From contig NZ_FRAP01000010.1 in the NCBI RefSeq assembly GCF_900142365.1, positions 1 to 64,000 on the forward strand: DNA of 64,000 bases, in the 5' to 3' direction. Below are positions 16,913 through 24,971 of this stretch, one piece after another. The notes beneath the pieces are model-generated. The model did no database searches. It had not been told where the DNA came from and was given only the letters and a program-made list of their open reading frames with translations. The number at the start of each line of letters is the position of its first letter. Positions within the stretch are counted from its first letter, which is position 1. Position numbers and translations under genes: made by a program. This DNA is from Pseudonocardia thermophila. Lineage in GTDB: Bacteria > Actinomycetota > Actinomycetes > Mycobacteriales > Pseudonocardiaceae.

Positions 16913-17712
16913 GCCAGCTGAGCGCGCACCGACATCTCGGCCGCGCCCCACAGCGACCGGTCCACGTCGGCGTAGACGTGCTCGACGACCTGCCGCGGCG
17001 TCGCGTCGGCGCCCAGCACGGCGAGCGCCCCGCGCACCTGGTCGAGCCGCTCCTCGCGGTGCGCGAGGTAGGCCCGCGCGGCCTCCACGACGTCCGGCCG
17101 CTCCGGCCCGTGCCCGGGCAGCGCCACCGTCCCGGCGGGGAGCTCGGCCAGTCGCCGCAGCGACGTCAGGTACGGGCCGAGCGCCCCGTCGGGATGGGCG
17201 ATGACCGTGGTGCCCCGCCCGAGCACCGTGTCGCCGGTCAGCACGGCTGGGGGTGCGTCCGGGCCGTCGACCAGCACCGACACCGAGTCCGACGTGTGCC
17301 CTGGCGTGGCCATGACCCGCAGGCGGACACCGGCGGCCTCGATCTCCTCGCCGTCGGCGAGCGGATCGGCGTCGATGGTCAGCGCCGGGTCGAGCGCCCG
17401 CACCGGCGCCCCGGCGCGCCGCGCCAGCCACGGCGCGCCGCCGACGTGGTCGTGGTGCCGGTGCGTGATCAGCACGAGCGCCACCTCGCCGGCGGCGGCG
17501 AGCACCCGCTCCAGGTGCGGCTCGTCCTCCTCACCCGGATCCACCACGACGCACCCGTCCGCCCCCGGGGCCCGCAGCAGCCACGTGTTGGTGCCGTCCA
17601 AGGTCATGTGCCCGGGGTTGTCCTCCAGCAGCACCGACGCCAGCGGGGTGACGGGCCGCAGCTCCCCGTACGCGGGATGGGTCGACGACGTCATCGTGGT
17701 CACCTCCGTCAT
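16894..17712 (-). CDS. MBL-fold metal-dependent hydrolase (LACTB2-like)
   Basis: A 272-residue metallo-beta-lactamase-fold protein. Metal ligands are clear: THRHHDHVGG (HxHxDH), TPGHTSDS, LTGDTVLGRG and LPGHG. The C-terminal part (residues 200-272) is the helical cap seen in LACTB2-type proteins, which act on RNA or thioesters in other organisms; the substrate here is unknown. ATG at 17712 overlaps the Nudix stop (ATGA), so the pair is one operon. It corresponds to Rv3677c next to crp in M. tuberculosis. The 3' end overlaps the MFS gene by 19 bases tail to tail. Confidence 0.88.
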   Translation of the reverse strand: MTEVTTMTSSTHPAYGELRPVTPLASVLLEDNPGHMTLDGTNTWLLRAPGADGCVVVDPGEEDEPHLERVLAAAGEVALVLITHRHHDHVGGAPWLARRAGAPVRALDPALTIDADPLADGEEIEAAGVRLRVMATPGHTSDSVSVLVDGPDAPPAVLTGDTVLGRGTTVIAHPDGALGPYLTSLRRLAELPAGTVALPGHGPERPDVVEAARAYLAHREERLDQVRGALAVLGADATPRQVVEHVYADVDRSLWGAAEMSVRAQLAYLRES

Positions 17713-18422
17713 CCTGCCTTCCCGCGCACCCGCATCTCGGTGGGTGTGATCGGGACGATGTCGCGCTCGTCGGCCGTGGCGAGCACGGCCGCGGTGTCCG
17801 GCAGCTCAGCGAGGTCCAGCAGGGTCCGCTCCGTCGGCGGCATCAGCGCGAGCTCGCCGCGGTCGGCCGCGGCCAGCGCCTCCGCCGGGCTCCACCAGCT
17901 CGCCTCCACCGCCTCCGTCGTGCGCGCGTCGGCCTCCTGACCGGGCGGTACGGCCGTCACGAAGAACGCCGTGTCGTAGCGCTTCGGGGACACCTCCGGC
18001 GTGATCCAGCGGGCCCACGGGTGCAGCAGCTCGACGTTCAGCACGTGCCCCGCCGCGGCGAGCACCTCGTCGAGGGTGCGCCGTCGGGTCACCAGTGCCT
18101 CCCGCTCGTGCGCGGGCACCGGGGCGGTGCCGCCGAGGAGCACGCCGCACTCCTCGAACGTCTCCCGGACCGCGGCTCGGACGAACGCCGTCGCGAGCGC
18201 CTCGTCGCAGCACAGCCGCTCGGCGTACCAGGACGCCGGCCGCCCCACCCAGTCGGCAGGTGCGCGGTCCTCCGGCGCCACCCCGCCGCCGGGGAACACG
18301 GTCATGCCGCCGGCGAAGGCCATGCCCGCCACGCGGCGCTGCAGGAAGACCTCGAGGTGCGGGGCGTCGCGGACGAGGATCACGGTCGCCGCGGGTTTCG
18401 GGACAACGGGCACCCGAGTCAC
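17709..18422 (-). CDS. Nudix hydrolase (NUDT19/RppH-like with insertion)
   Basis: A 237-residue Nudix protein. FPGGGVAPEDR begins the Nudix fold and AAVRETFEECGVLL ends it, with a ~30-residue insertion between them as in NUDT19-like proteins. The N-terminus has the strand PKPAATVILVRD, and a C-terminal helical region follows WARWITPEV and TAFFVTAVPPG. The start is GTG at 18422, which leaves 28 bases to the divergent oxidoreductase; GTG at 18413 is the alternative. It is coupled to the MBL gene by an ATGA overlap. The substrate is unknown; the NUDT19 relatives act on CoA derivatives. Confidence 0.8.
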   Translation of the reverse strand: MTRVPVVPKPAATVILVRDAPHLEVFLQRRVAGMAFAGGMTVFPGGGVAPEDRAPADWVGRPASWYAERLCCDEALATAFVRAAVRETFEECGVLLGGTAPVPAHEREALVTRRRTLDEVLAAAGHVLNVELLHPWARWITPEVSPKRYDTAFFVTAVPPGQEADARTTEAVEASWWSPAEALAAADRGELALMPPTERTLLDLAELPDTAAVLATADERDIVPITPTEMRVRGKAG

Positions 18423-18450
18423 CCTAAGCGCCGCCGGGCAGGATGACGGT

Positions 18451-19356
18451 GTGACGCGATCGGCACCACTGCGCATCGGGCTGGTCGGCGGCGGGCACTG
18501 GGCCCGCGCCGTGCACGCCCCCGCGATCGCCGCGCACGCCGACACCGAGCTGGCCGCGGTCTGGACCCGCCGCCCCGAGGTGGCCGCGGAGATCGCCGCA
18601 CCGCACGCGGCGGCCGTCGCCGGCTCGTTCTCCGAGCTCGTGGCCGCCGTCGACGCGGTGGCGTTCGCCGTGCCCCCCGCCGTGCAGGCCGGTCTCGCGA
18701 TCGAGGCCGCCGCGGCCGGGCGGCACCTGATCTGCGAGAAACCGCTGGCCGAGGACGTCGCCGGAGCACGGCGGGTGGTGGACGCGGTCGCCGCGGCCGG
18801 AGTGGTGTCGTCGGTGGTGCTGACCCTGCGGCACGACGCCGGGGTGCGGAAGTGGCTCGCCGGGTTCGACGATGAGCCGGCCGGATCCGACACGGTCGGC
18901 ACGGCGCGATGGTTGTCCGGTTCGCTGCTCGGCGGCCCCTACGCGGCGTCGGGTTGGCGCGCCGAGCCGCGCAACGGCGCCGTGCTCGATCTCGGCCCGC
19001 ACGTCGTGGACCTGCTGGAGAGCGCGCTCGGCCCGGTCGTGGCCGTCGAGTGGGCGCGCCACGACGAGCGCGATCTGTGGCGCTTCGGCCTGCGCCACGC
19101 CGGCGGGGCCCGGTCGACGAGCATGATGTCGCTGCGGCTGCCGATCGATCCTTCGGAGATCGAGATCGCGGCGTTCGGCGGCGTCGGTGCGCAGGTCTTC
19201 CGCGGCCGCGTCGCGGACGCCACCGCCTGCTACGCGGCGCTGCTGGACGAGTTCGTGGCCGCGGTGCGCGGCAGCGGCTCGCCGCCGGTCGCGGATGCGG
19301 CCCGCGGGCTGCGGCTGCAGGAGATCATCGACGAGGTGCGCCGGGTCGCGGTGTGA
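18451..19356 (+). CDS. Gfo/Idh/MocA-family NAD(P)-dependent oxidoreductase
   Basis: A 301-residue oxidoreductase. The Rossmann motif GLVGGGHWARAVHAPAI (residues 9-25) and the ICEKPLAEDV strand, with the catalytic-site Lys of the EKP motif, define the Gfo/Idh/MocA family. Its members oxidise sugars, inositols or biliverdin-like compounds using NAD(P). The C-terminal domain contains NGAVLDLGPHVVDLLESALG, which holds the conserved D..xxH region. The gene reads divergently from the Nudix gene with only 28 bases between starts, so promoters must overlap. It ends flush against the convergent 524-residue protein gene. The substrate is unknown. Confidence 0.83.
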   Translation: MTRSAPLRIGLVGGGHWARAVHAPAIAAHADTELAAVWTRRPEVAAEIAAPHAAAVAGSFSELVAAVDAVAFAVPPAVQAGLAIEAAAAGRHLICEKPLAEDVAGARRVVDAVAAAGVVSSVVLTLRHDAGVRKWLAGFDDEPAGSDTVGTARWLSGSLLGGPYAASGWRAEPRNGAVLDLGPHVVDLLESALGPVVAVEWARHDERDLWRFGLRHAGGARSTSMMSLRLPIDPSEIEIAAFGGVGAQVFRGRVADATACYAALLDEFVAAVRGSGSPPVADAARGLRLQEIIDEVRRVAV

Positions 19357-20931
19357 CTACCGCGCCTCGGGCGGCCGCTCGGGACGGTTCGGTCCGCGCC
19401 CGTTCGCCCCGGGCCGTCCGGTGGCCGGGGCGCCGGGGCGGCGCGGCTTGCGGCCCTGCACCAGTTCGGCCTGCAGGCGGGCCAGCAGCTCGCGGTCCGC
19501 GTCGCTGAGCCGCGTCGGCTCGCCGCGGCGCGGGGCGGGCGGTTCGGGGCGCGACGCCGGGGGCGGCACCTGGGTGCGCGCCTGCCGGGGCTCCGGCGGA
19601 GGAGCGGGCGGGGGAACCTCCTGGGTGAAGCCGTGGCGCTGCGGCTGCGGCGGGGTGACCTGCTCGGTGAGCCCGGGGCGCGAGGGGTCCGCAGGGGGTT
19701 CACGATCCGGTTCGGGGCGCAGCTCGTCCAGCGGCATCGCCCACGCGCCGGACTCCCACTCCGCGGCCCAGCTGTCCTCGATCAGGACGTTCTCGGCGGT
19801 CTCGACGGGACCGGCGCCCGTCGCCGGGGCCGACTCGGCCGCGGGCTGCTCCGCCGGTGCTTCGTCGGCGGCTGGGCTGCGGCTCACGAGGTGGTCGACG
19901 CCCAGCGGATCGTCCTCGCGGATGGTGGGGTCGAGCAGCGGGGCCAGCAGCGGTTCGGAGAGCGGGTCCGACAGGGGGTCGGGTTCGGGGATCGGGTCGG
20001 AGAGCGCCGAGAGGGCGGCGCCGGCGGCCGGGGGGCGCGGCGGCGGGGGTGGGAGCGGGACGTCGGCGAAGGGATGCGGCTCCCCGGGATCGAGGATCGG
20101 CTCCGGCTCCACCGCCGGTTCGGCAGCCGACGGTTCGCCGGGCGCGGGCTCCGTGGACTCCTCGGTGGGTTCGTCGGGGGCGGCCACCTCGCCCAACGGC
20201 TCGGCGGCGGCCACCTCGCCCAACGGCTCGGCGGCGGGCTCCTCGGCGGGCTCGGGCTCGTCGAACGGCCGCACGATCCGCACCGGCTCGGTGACGGCCC
20301 CGGGCTCGACCCTCGGACCGCCCGCGCCGGGCCCGTTCGCGCCGTGCAGTACGGGGACGGCCGCCGCCAGCGCCGCCTCGTGGTAGGCGGGAAGCGGCTG
20401 ACCGGCGGTGATGACCTCGACCGACGCGTGCACGCCGCTGCGCGTCAGCCCGGAGGCCATCAGGTAGGACAGCATCTCCCCGGAGTGCCGGGCCGGGTCG
20501 ATCTCGACGATCACGACGGGGTGCGGCAGCGGACCGGGTGCGGTGCCGGCCGGGGTGAGCCGCCAGGTGAGGTGCACCGTGGTTCCCTGCAGCTGCCGCG
20601 GGGGCAGCGCGCGCACGGCCGACGCGACGTCGGGCGCGCCGGGGACGGAGGCGGTGAACCGGTGGGCGACCGGCAGCTCCGCGGCCGGGGCGAGCTCGGC
20701 GGGATCGATCCCGACGCGGGCGGCGTGCCCGGCCTCGATCAGGGCCGCGCGCACCGGTCCGGGCAGCGGGATGCGTCCGGCCGCGATCCCCGCGGTCGCC
20801 AGGGAGACGGCACGGGCCTCCTCCCCGACGGCAGCGAGCTCGCGCACCCAGGCCAGCAGGTCGTCGTCGATGTGCCCGGCCAGTCCGAGCAGCAGCTGAT
20901 GGGTCGACTCGTACGTGGGCCCACCGCTCAC
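19357..20931 (-). CDS. large Pro/Glu-rich protein of unknown function, paralogue of the next gene
   Basis: A 524-residue protein I cannot name. A globular N-terminal region (about 1-200) contains HQLLLGLAGHIDDDLL near the start and LPAYHEAALAAAVPVLHG near its end. Both motifs recur in the 198-residue neighbour upstream. The rest is a low-complexity Pro/Glu/Ala/Asp tail with short repeats (AAEPLGEVA twice). It ends in a possible helix SDADRELLARLQAELVQG and a basic PRRPGAP tail. The start is GTG at 20931 with GGAGGGGG 8 bases upstream; the frame is open 8 codons further. It is the last gene of the operon DUF4177-RidA-198 aa-524 aa. Confidence 0.7.
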   Translation of the reverse strand: MSGGPTYESTHQLLLGLAGHIDDDLLAWVRELAAVGEEARAVSLATAGIAAGRIPLPGPVRAALIEAGHAARVGIDPAELAPAAELPVAHRFTASVPGAPDVASAVRALPPRQLQGTTVHLTWRLTPAGTAPGPLPHPVVIVEIDPARHSGEMLSYLMASGLTRSGVHASVEVITAGQPLPAYHEAALAAAVPVLHGANGPGAGGPRVEPGAVTEPVRIVRPFDEPEPAEEPAAEPLGEVAAAEPLGEVAAPDEPTEESTEPAPGEPSAAEPAVEPEPILDPGEPHPFADVPLPPPPPRPPAAGAALSALSDPIPEPDPLSDPLSEPLLAPLLDPTIREDDPLGVDHLVSRSPAADEAPAEQPAAESAPATGAGPVETAENVLIEDSWAAEWESGAWAMPLDELRPEPDREPPADPSRPGLTEQVTPPQPQRHGFTQEVPPPAPPPEPRQARTQVPPPASRPEPPAPRRGEPTRLSDADRELLARLQAELVQGRKPRRPGAPATGRPGANGRGPNRPERPPEAR

Positions 20932-20956
20932 GCCGACCCCCTCCGATCTCGCCACG

Positions 20957-21553
20957 TCACGCGCTCGTCCGCTCTGCAGCGGTGCTGCGCCAGAGCGCCG
21001 TGCTACCGATGATGGCTGCCTCGTGGTACGGCGTGGGCTCCCCGTTCGGCGGAAGCACCTCTACGCACGGTGTGCGGTCGCCGTGCGCCCGGAGGATACG
21101 TTGCGCCGTTGCGGTGATCTCCCAGGGGTGGTCGCCGCCCCGGATGATGACGACGCGTTGCCGGCCGTGCGGGCCGACCCGCCACGCCTGGCGCAGCTCG
21201 GTGACGCCGGGACGGTCGCGGACGATGGCGAGCACGCTCAGCAGCGCCGGGTCGGGCGGCACGTCCTCGCCCGGCTCGAACACCGGGACCGCGGGGACGC
21301 CGACGGCAGGCAGGATCGCGTCCAGCAGCCGCGGCGCGGCCCCCCACGCGCCCGCGCAGGCGCCGAGCAGCTCCATCTCGTCGTCCGTCAGCCCGATGCG
21401 GTTGCGCAGGAGCTCCTTGGGCAGGGTGCTCGCCAGGGCCGCCCGGCCGCCCGCTGCGAGCCAGTCGCGCAAGCGCCACAGCAGCTCGTCGGGCAACCGG
21501 TCGGCCAGGCGGAGCAGGAGCTCGTGACAGGCCGCCTCGGGCGTGGCCGTCAT
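20957..21553 (-). CDS. protein of unknown function, compact paralogue of the 524-residue neighbour
   Basis: A soluble 198-residue protein with no recognised family. It opens with HELLLRLADRLPDELLWRLRDW, a Leu-rich helical segment. Midway it has a strand pattern around RQRVVIIRGGDHPWEITATA, and it ends with PTPYHEAAIIGSTALW. The opening and the YHEAA ending align with the globular part of the downstream 524-residue protein, so the two look like diverged tandem duplicates, one with an added acidic tail. ATG at 21553 overlaps the RidA stop (ATGA). It is absent from the corresponding place in M. tuberculosis as I remember it. Confidence 0.7.
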   Translation of the reverse strand: MTATPEAACHELLLRLADRLPDELLWRLRDWLAAGGRAALASTLPKELLRNRIGLTDDEMELLGACAGAWGAAPRLLDAILPAVGVPAVPVFEPGEDVPPDPALLSVLAIVRDRPGVTELRQAWRVGPHGRQRVVIIRGGDHPWEITATAQRILRAHGDRTPCVEVLPPNGEPTPYHEAAIIGSTALWRSTAAERTSA

Positions 21554-22014
21554 CCCGGAGCTACCTCGACGATCAGCTCCACCTCGACCGGCACGCCGAG
21601 CGGCAGCTCCGCGACCCCGACGGCGGACCGGGCGTGCTTGCCCGCCTCGCCGAACACCTCGGCCAGCAGGTCAGACGCGCCGTTGATCACGCCGGGCTGG
21701 CCGGTGAAGCCCTCGGCCGAGGCCACGAACCCGACCACCTTGATCACGCCGGTGACCGCGTCGATGCCGACCAGGTCGTCGATCGCGGCGAGGGCGTTCA
21801 GCGCGCAGATGCGGGCCAGCCCGTTGGCCTCCTCGGCGGAGACGGTGTCACCGACCTTGCCGGTGGCCGCTGGCTTGCCGTCGACGATCGGGACCTGACC
21901 GGCCGTGTAGACCAGGTTGCCGGTGCGGCGGGCGGGCACGTACGACCCGGCGGGCGCCGGCACCTTCGGCAGCGTGATGCCGAGCTCGGCCAGCCGCTCG
22001 CTGGGGGTGCTCAT
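21550..22014 (-). CDS. RidA-family protein (reactive intermediate deaminase-like)
   Basis: A 154-residue member of the YjgF/YER057c/UK114 family, whose trimers hydrolyse reactive enamines/imines. Visible family features are LVYTAGQVPIVDGK near the N-terminus and a C-terminal SAVGVAELPLGVPVEVELI. In RidA itself the Arg of the C-terminal R-x-x-V motif (…RxxVxVxxLP) binds the substrate carboxylate; here the region reads HARSAVGVAELPLG, which keeps an Arg. ATG at 22014 overlaps the upstream stop (ATGA). It matches Rv3678c in position. Confidence 0.85.
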   Translation of the reverse strand: MSTPSERLAELGITLPKVPAPAGSYVPARRTGNLVYTAGQVPIVDGKPAATGKVGDTVSAEEANGLARICALNALAAIDDLVGIDAVTGVIKVVGFVASAEGFTGQPGVINGASDLLAEVFGEAGKHARSAVGVAELPLGVPVEVELIVEVAPG

Positions 22015-22190
22015 GACTGCACCGGCCGCTTGAACCAGGCGACGAGCTGCTCTCCGGTGGCCCCGGTGGTGATCGTCACCAGCTCCCAGCCGTCGCGTCC
22101 GAAGTTGTTGAGGATCGCCTGCGTGTTGTGGATCAGCACCGGTGCCGTGAGGTACTCCCACTTCGTCACCGCGGGTCCTGGAGAGCTCAT
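22011..22190 (-). CDS. DUF4177-type small protein
   Basis: A 59-residue protein with the pattern KWEYLTAPVLIH...ILNNFGRDGWELV...FKRP, typical of DUF4177: two strands, a helix, the GWELV strand and a final strand. Function is unknown. It is the first gene of the four-gene leftward operon and stands divergent from the ArsA-like pair, the same place as Rv3678A. ATG at 22190 is used; GTG at 22169 (MTKWEY), with CCAGGA before it, is an equally good start. Confidence 0.75.
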   Translation of the reverse strand: MSSPGPAVTKWEYLTAPVLIHNTQAILNNFGRDGWELVTITTGATGEQLVAWFKRPVQS

Positions 22191-22249
22191 GTCCCGCAAC
22201 TGTAGTGCGCCTCTCATCACCGAAGGCCAGGCGGTCGAGCCGGGACGCC

Positions 22250-22255
22250 TAACCT
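22250..22255 (+). promoter_or_regulatory. -10 element TAACCT for a probably leaderless transcript
   Basis: TAACCT ends six bases before the GTG of the first ArsA-like gene, and no ribosome site precedes that GTG. Transcription would start at or next to the start codon, as is frequent in actinobacteria. Confidence 0.45.
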
Positions 22256-22261
22256 GAACTG

Positions 22262-23293
22262 GTGACCGATTGGGCGACCGGTGCTGGTTGGACCAGCGAG
22301 CTGTCCGCCGCACGTCTGCACGTCGTGTCCGGCAAGGGCGGTACCGGTAAGACGACGGTCGCCGCGGCCCTGGCGCTCGCGCTCGCCGCGGGCGGCCGGC
22401 GGACCCTGCTGGTGGAGGTCGAGGGCCGCCAGGGCATCGCGCAGCTGTTCGACACCGCACCGCTGCCCTACGAGGAGCGCAAGATCGCCGTCGCCCCCGG
22501 TGGCGGGGAGGTGCGGGCCCTCGCGGTCGACGTCGAGGCCGCGCTGCTGGAGTACTTCGAGCTGTTCTACAAGCTCGGGATGGCCGGGCGGACCCTGCGG
22601 CGCATGGGCGCCATCGAGTTCGCCACCACGCTCGCGCCGGGCCTGCGGGACGTCCTGCTCACCGGCAAGGTCAAGGAGTGCGTCACCCGCACCGGCCCGG
22701 ACGGGCGCCCCGTCTACGACGCCGTCGTGCTCGACGCGCCGCCGACCGGGCGCGTGGTGAAGTTCCTCGACGTCACCACGGCGATGGCGGACCTGGCCCG
22801 CAGCGGCCCGATCCACAAGCAGGCCGAGGGCGTGGTCGCGCTGCTGCACTCACCGCAGACCGTCGTGCACCTGGTCACGCTGCTGGAGGAGCTGCCGGTC
22901 ACCGAGACCCTGGAGACCGTCGAGGAGCTCGCCGCCGCGGGGCTGCGCGCGGGCGCGGTGATCGCCAACCAGGTGCGCCCGCAGTGGCTACCGGACCGGT
23001 CGGTCGCGGCCGCGGCCGGGGGCCGGGTCGACGCAGGGCGCATCCGCCAAGCGCTGGCCGGGGCCGGCCTCGACCTGCCCGACGACGTCATCGACGGGCT
23101 GGTCGCCGAGACCATCGAGCACGCCCGGCGCGTCGAGTCCGAGGCCGCCGCGCAGCAACGGCTCGACGCGGCCACCGGCGTGGCCCGGCTGCAGCTGCCG
23201 CAAGTGCTCGGCGGCATCGACCTGGGGACGCTGTACGACCTGGCAGAGTGCTTGATCGAGCAGGGCGTGGGCGTCGGGAAGGTGAGCGCGTGA
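22262..23293 (+). CDS. ArsA-like ATPase, first of a pair
   Basis: A 343-residue P-loop ATPase of the ArsA/GET3 type. The deviant Walker [14 protein letters not shown] (with signature Lys) is at about residues 22-34, followed by [12 protein letters not shown] and [16 protein letters not shown]. It is the counterpart of Rv3679, which together with Rv3680 forms a pair near whiB4; that pair has been linked to redox and glycerol handling in mycobacteria. It carries no obvious metal-binding Cys triad, so arsenite transport is unlikely. The stop overlaps the second gene's GTG. The start is at GTG 22262, directly after a -10 element. Confidence 0.85.
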   Translation: MTDWATGAGWTSELSAARLHVVSGKGGTGKTTVAAALALALAAGGRRTLLVEVEGRQGIAQLFDTAPLPYEERKIAVAPGGGEVRALAVDVEAALLEYFELFYKLGMAGRTLRRMGAIEFATTLAPGLRDVLLTGKVKECVTRTGPDGRPVYDAVVLDAPPTGRVVKFLDVTTAMADLARSGPIHKQAEGVVALLHSPQTVVHLVTLLEELPVTETLETVEELAAAGLRAGAVIANQVRPQWLPDRSVAAAAGGRVDAGRIRQALAGAGLDLPDDVIDGLVAETIEHARRVESEAAAQQRLDAATGVARLQLPQVLGGIDLGTLYDLAECLIEQGVGVGKVSA

Positions 23294-24432
23294 GCCCGCA
23301 GACGACGATCGAGCCGCTCGACATCGACGCGCTGCTCGACGACCCCACCACCAAGGTGGTCGTCTGCTGCGGGTCCGGCGGTGTCGGCAAGACCACTACG
23401 TCAGCCGCGCTCGCCGTGCGCGCCGCCGAACGCGGCCGCCGGGCCGTGGTGCTCACCATCGACCCGGCCAGGCGGCTCGCGCAGGCGCTCGGGCTGGCGC
23501 GGCTGGCCAACGAGCCCCGCCGCGTCGAGGGCGTCGGGCCGGGCGAGCTGTGGGCGATGATGCTGGACATGCGCCGCACCTTCGACGAGATGGTGCAGGC
23601 CCACGCCACGCCCGAGCGAGCCGCGGCGATCATGGCGAACCCCTTCTACCAGACGATCTCCACGTCGTTCTCCGGCACGCAGGAGTACATGGCGATGGAG
23701 AAGCTGGGCCAGCTCGTCGCCGGCGGCGAGTGGGACCTCATCGTCGTCGACACCCCGCCGTCGCGCTCCGCGCTGGACTTCCTCGACGCCCCGCAGCGCA
23801 TGTCGACCTTTCTCGACGGGCGGATGATCCGGCTGCTCTCCGCGCCCGGCCGCGGGATCATGAAGGTCGTCGGCGTCGGGTTCTCGCTGTTCGCCAAGGC
23901 CGTCTCGACGATCATCGGCGGCCAGATGCTCACCGACGCCTCGGCGTTCGTGCAGGCCTTCGAGAGCGTGTTCGGCGGGTTCCGCGAGCGCGCCGAGGCC
24001 ACCTACCGGCTGCTGCGCTCGCCGGGCACCGCCTTCCTCGTGGTCGCCGCGCCGGAACCGGACGCGCTGCGTGAGGCCGCGTACTTCGTCGATCGCCTCT
24101 CCGCGGACGGCATGCCGCTGGCCGGGCTCGTGCTCAACCGCACCCACCCGGTGCTGGCCGACCTCTCCGCCGCGAAGGCGCGGGCGGTGGCCGACGAGCT
24201 GCGCGGTTCCCCGCTCGCCGCGGCGGTGCTGCGGCTGCACGCTGACCGGGTCGACCTGGCCGCCCGCGAGGAGCGGCTGCTGGCCCGGTTCACCCACGCC
24301 CACCCCGGGGTCGCCGTCGCGCGGGTGCCGGTCGTGGAGGGCGACATCGCGGACCTCGACGGGCTGCGCGAGATCGGGGAGCGCATCGCCGGGCAGGTAC
24401 CGCACCTCGTCCCGCACGCGAGCAGTCCATGA
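23290..24432 (+). CDS. ArsA-like ATPase, second of a pair
   Basis: A 380-residue ATPase related to the preceding one. Walker A is [16 protein letters not shown] (about residues 27-42), then [14 protein letters not shown] and [15 protein letters not shown]. It is the Rv3680 counterpart. The [10 protein letters not shown] segment is the typical switch-I-like site of bacterial GET3 homologues. A hydrophobic stretch, [23 protein letters not shown] (about 190-212), could be a client-binding groove. GTG at 23290 overlaps the stop of the first gene (GTGA). The two proteins probably form a heterodimer, by analogy with the mycobacterial pair. Confidence 0.87.
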   Translation: MSPQTTIEPLDIDALLDDPTTKVVVCCGSGGVGKTTTSAALAVRAAERGRRAVVLTIDPARRLAQALGLARLANEPRRVEGVGPGELWAMMLDMRRTFDEMVQAHATPERAAAIMANPFYQTISTSFSGTQEYMAMEKLGQLVAGGEWDLIVVDTPPSRSALDFLDAPQRMSTFLDGRMIRLLSAPGRGIMKVVGVGFSLFAKAVSTIIGGQMLTDASAFVQAFESVFGGFRERAEATYRLLRSPGTAFLVVAAPEPDALREAAYFVDRLSADGMPLAGLVLNRTHPVLADLSAAKARAVADELRGSPLAAAVLRLHADRVDLAAREERLLARFTHAHPGVAVARVPVVEGDIADLDGLREIGERIAGQVPHLVPHASSP

Positions 24433-24438
24433 CCCGCG

Positions 24439-24795
24439 CTACCTGCCGCACGTCGTCGGAACGGGCCTGCGCGGCCAGCGGTCCGACCGCGGCCGGATCA
24501 CCGGCCGTTCCTCGCCCGTCTCGGCGTAGTGCCGGTCGCGGGCGCTGAACAGCAGGTCCGTCCACGACTCGACGTCGGGCCGGGCGCGCAGCAGCGCGCG
24601 CCGCTCCCGCTCGGTCATGCCGCCCCACACCCCGAACTCGACGCGGTGGTCCAGGGCGTGCGCCAGGCACTCCGTGCGGACCGGGCACGGCCGGCAGAAC
24701 TGCCGGGCCTCACGCTGCGCCGCGCCCGTGACGAACAGCTCCTCCGCGTGCGCGGTGCGGCACCGCGCCGCGCTCCGCCAATGCGCGCCCACCAT
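24439..24795 (-). CDS. whiB4: WhiB4-type iron-sulfur regulator
   Basis: A 118-residue WhiB-like protein. Four cysteines, C12, C34, C37 and C43, have the class spacing C-x21-C-x2-C-x5-C and hold a 4Fe-4S cluster. The turn motif GVWGGMTERERR follows, and a basic C-terminus (RPRSDRWPRRPVP) probably contacts DNA. Position between the ArsA-like pair and ponA2 identifies it as the WhiB4 orthologue, a redox-responsive regulator in mycobacteria. ATG at 24795 has GGGAGGG about 9 bases upstream. The stop lies 6 bases from the convergent ATPase stop. A palindrome lies in the divergent gap to ponA2. Confidence 0.92.
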   Translation of the reverse strand: MVGAHWRSAARCRTAHAEELFVTGAAQREARQFCRPCPVRTECLAHALDHRVEFGVWGGMTERERRALLRARPDVESWTDLLFSARDRHYAETGEERPVIRPRSDRWPRRPVPTTCGR

Positions 24796-24884
24796 CCGGT
24801 GCTCCCTCCCCCACAGTCCCGCCCAGCAGGGCCCTCACAGCCGGCTCTGACGGATTCTGTGAGCCACCGGTTCCCGCAACCACC

Positions 24885-24898
24885 GAGTAGAAGTACTC
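24885..24898. promoter_or_regulatory. palindrome GAGTA-GAAG-TACTC in the whiB4-ponA2 gap
   Basis: A perfect 5+4+5 inverted repeat lies 90 bases before whiB4 and 74 bases before ponA2, overlapped by a second one (GAAGT-N5-ACTTC, 24890-24904). It may be an operator shared by both divergent genes. Confidence 0.4.
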
Positions 24899-24957
24899 AA
24901 CTTCGCTCTGTGCACCCCGGCCCGGCGACGTCAACGGGGATCGCACGGCTCGCCGCG

Positions 24958-24963
24958 TAACCT
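24958..24963 (+). promoter_or_regulatory. -10 element TAACCT for ponA2, probably leaderless
   Basis: TAACCT ends eight bases before the GTG at 24972 and there is no Shine-Dalgarno sequence. The same hexamer and spacing precede the ArsA-like gene at 22262. Confidence 0.45.
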
Positions 24964-24971
24964 GACTCCCC

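Noticed and set aside
15464-17431. 655-codon minus-strand frame opposite the MFS gene
   Set aside because: Highly charged low-complexity product; the MFS frame has membrane helices and a signature loop.
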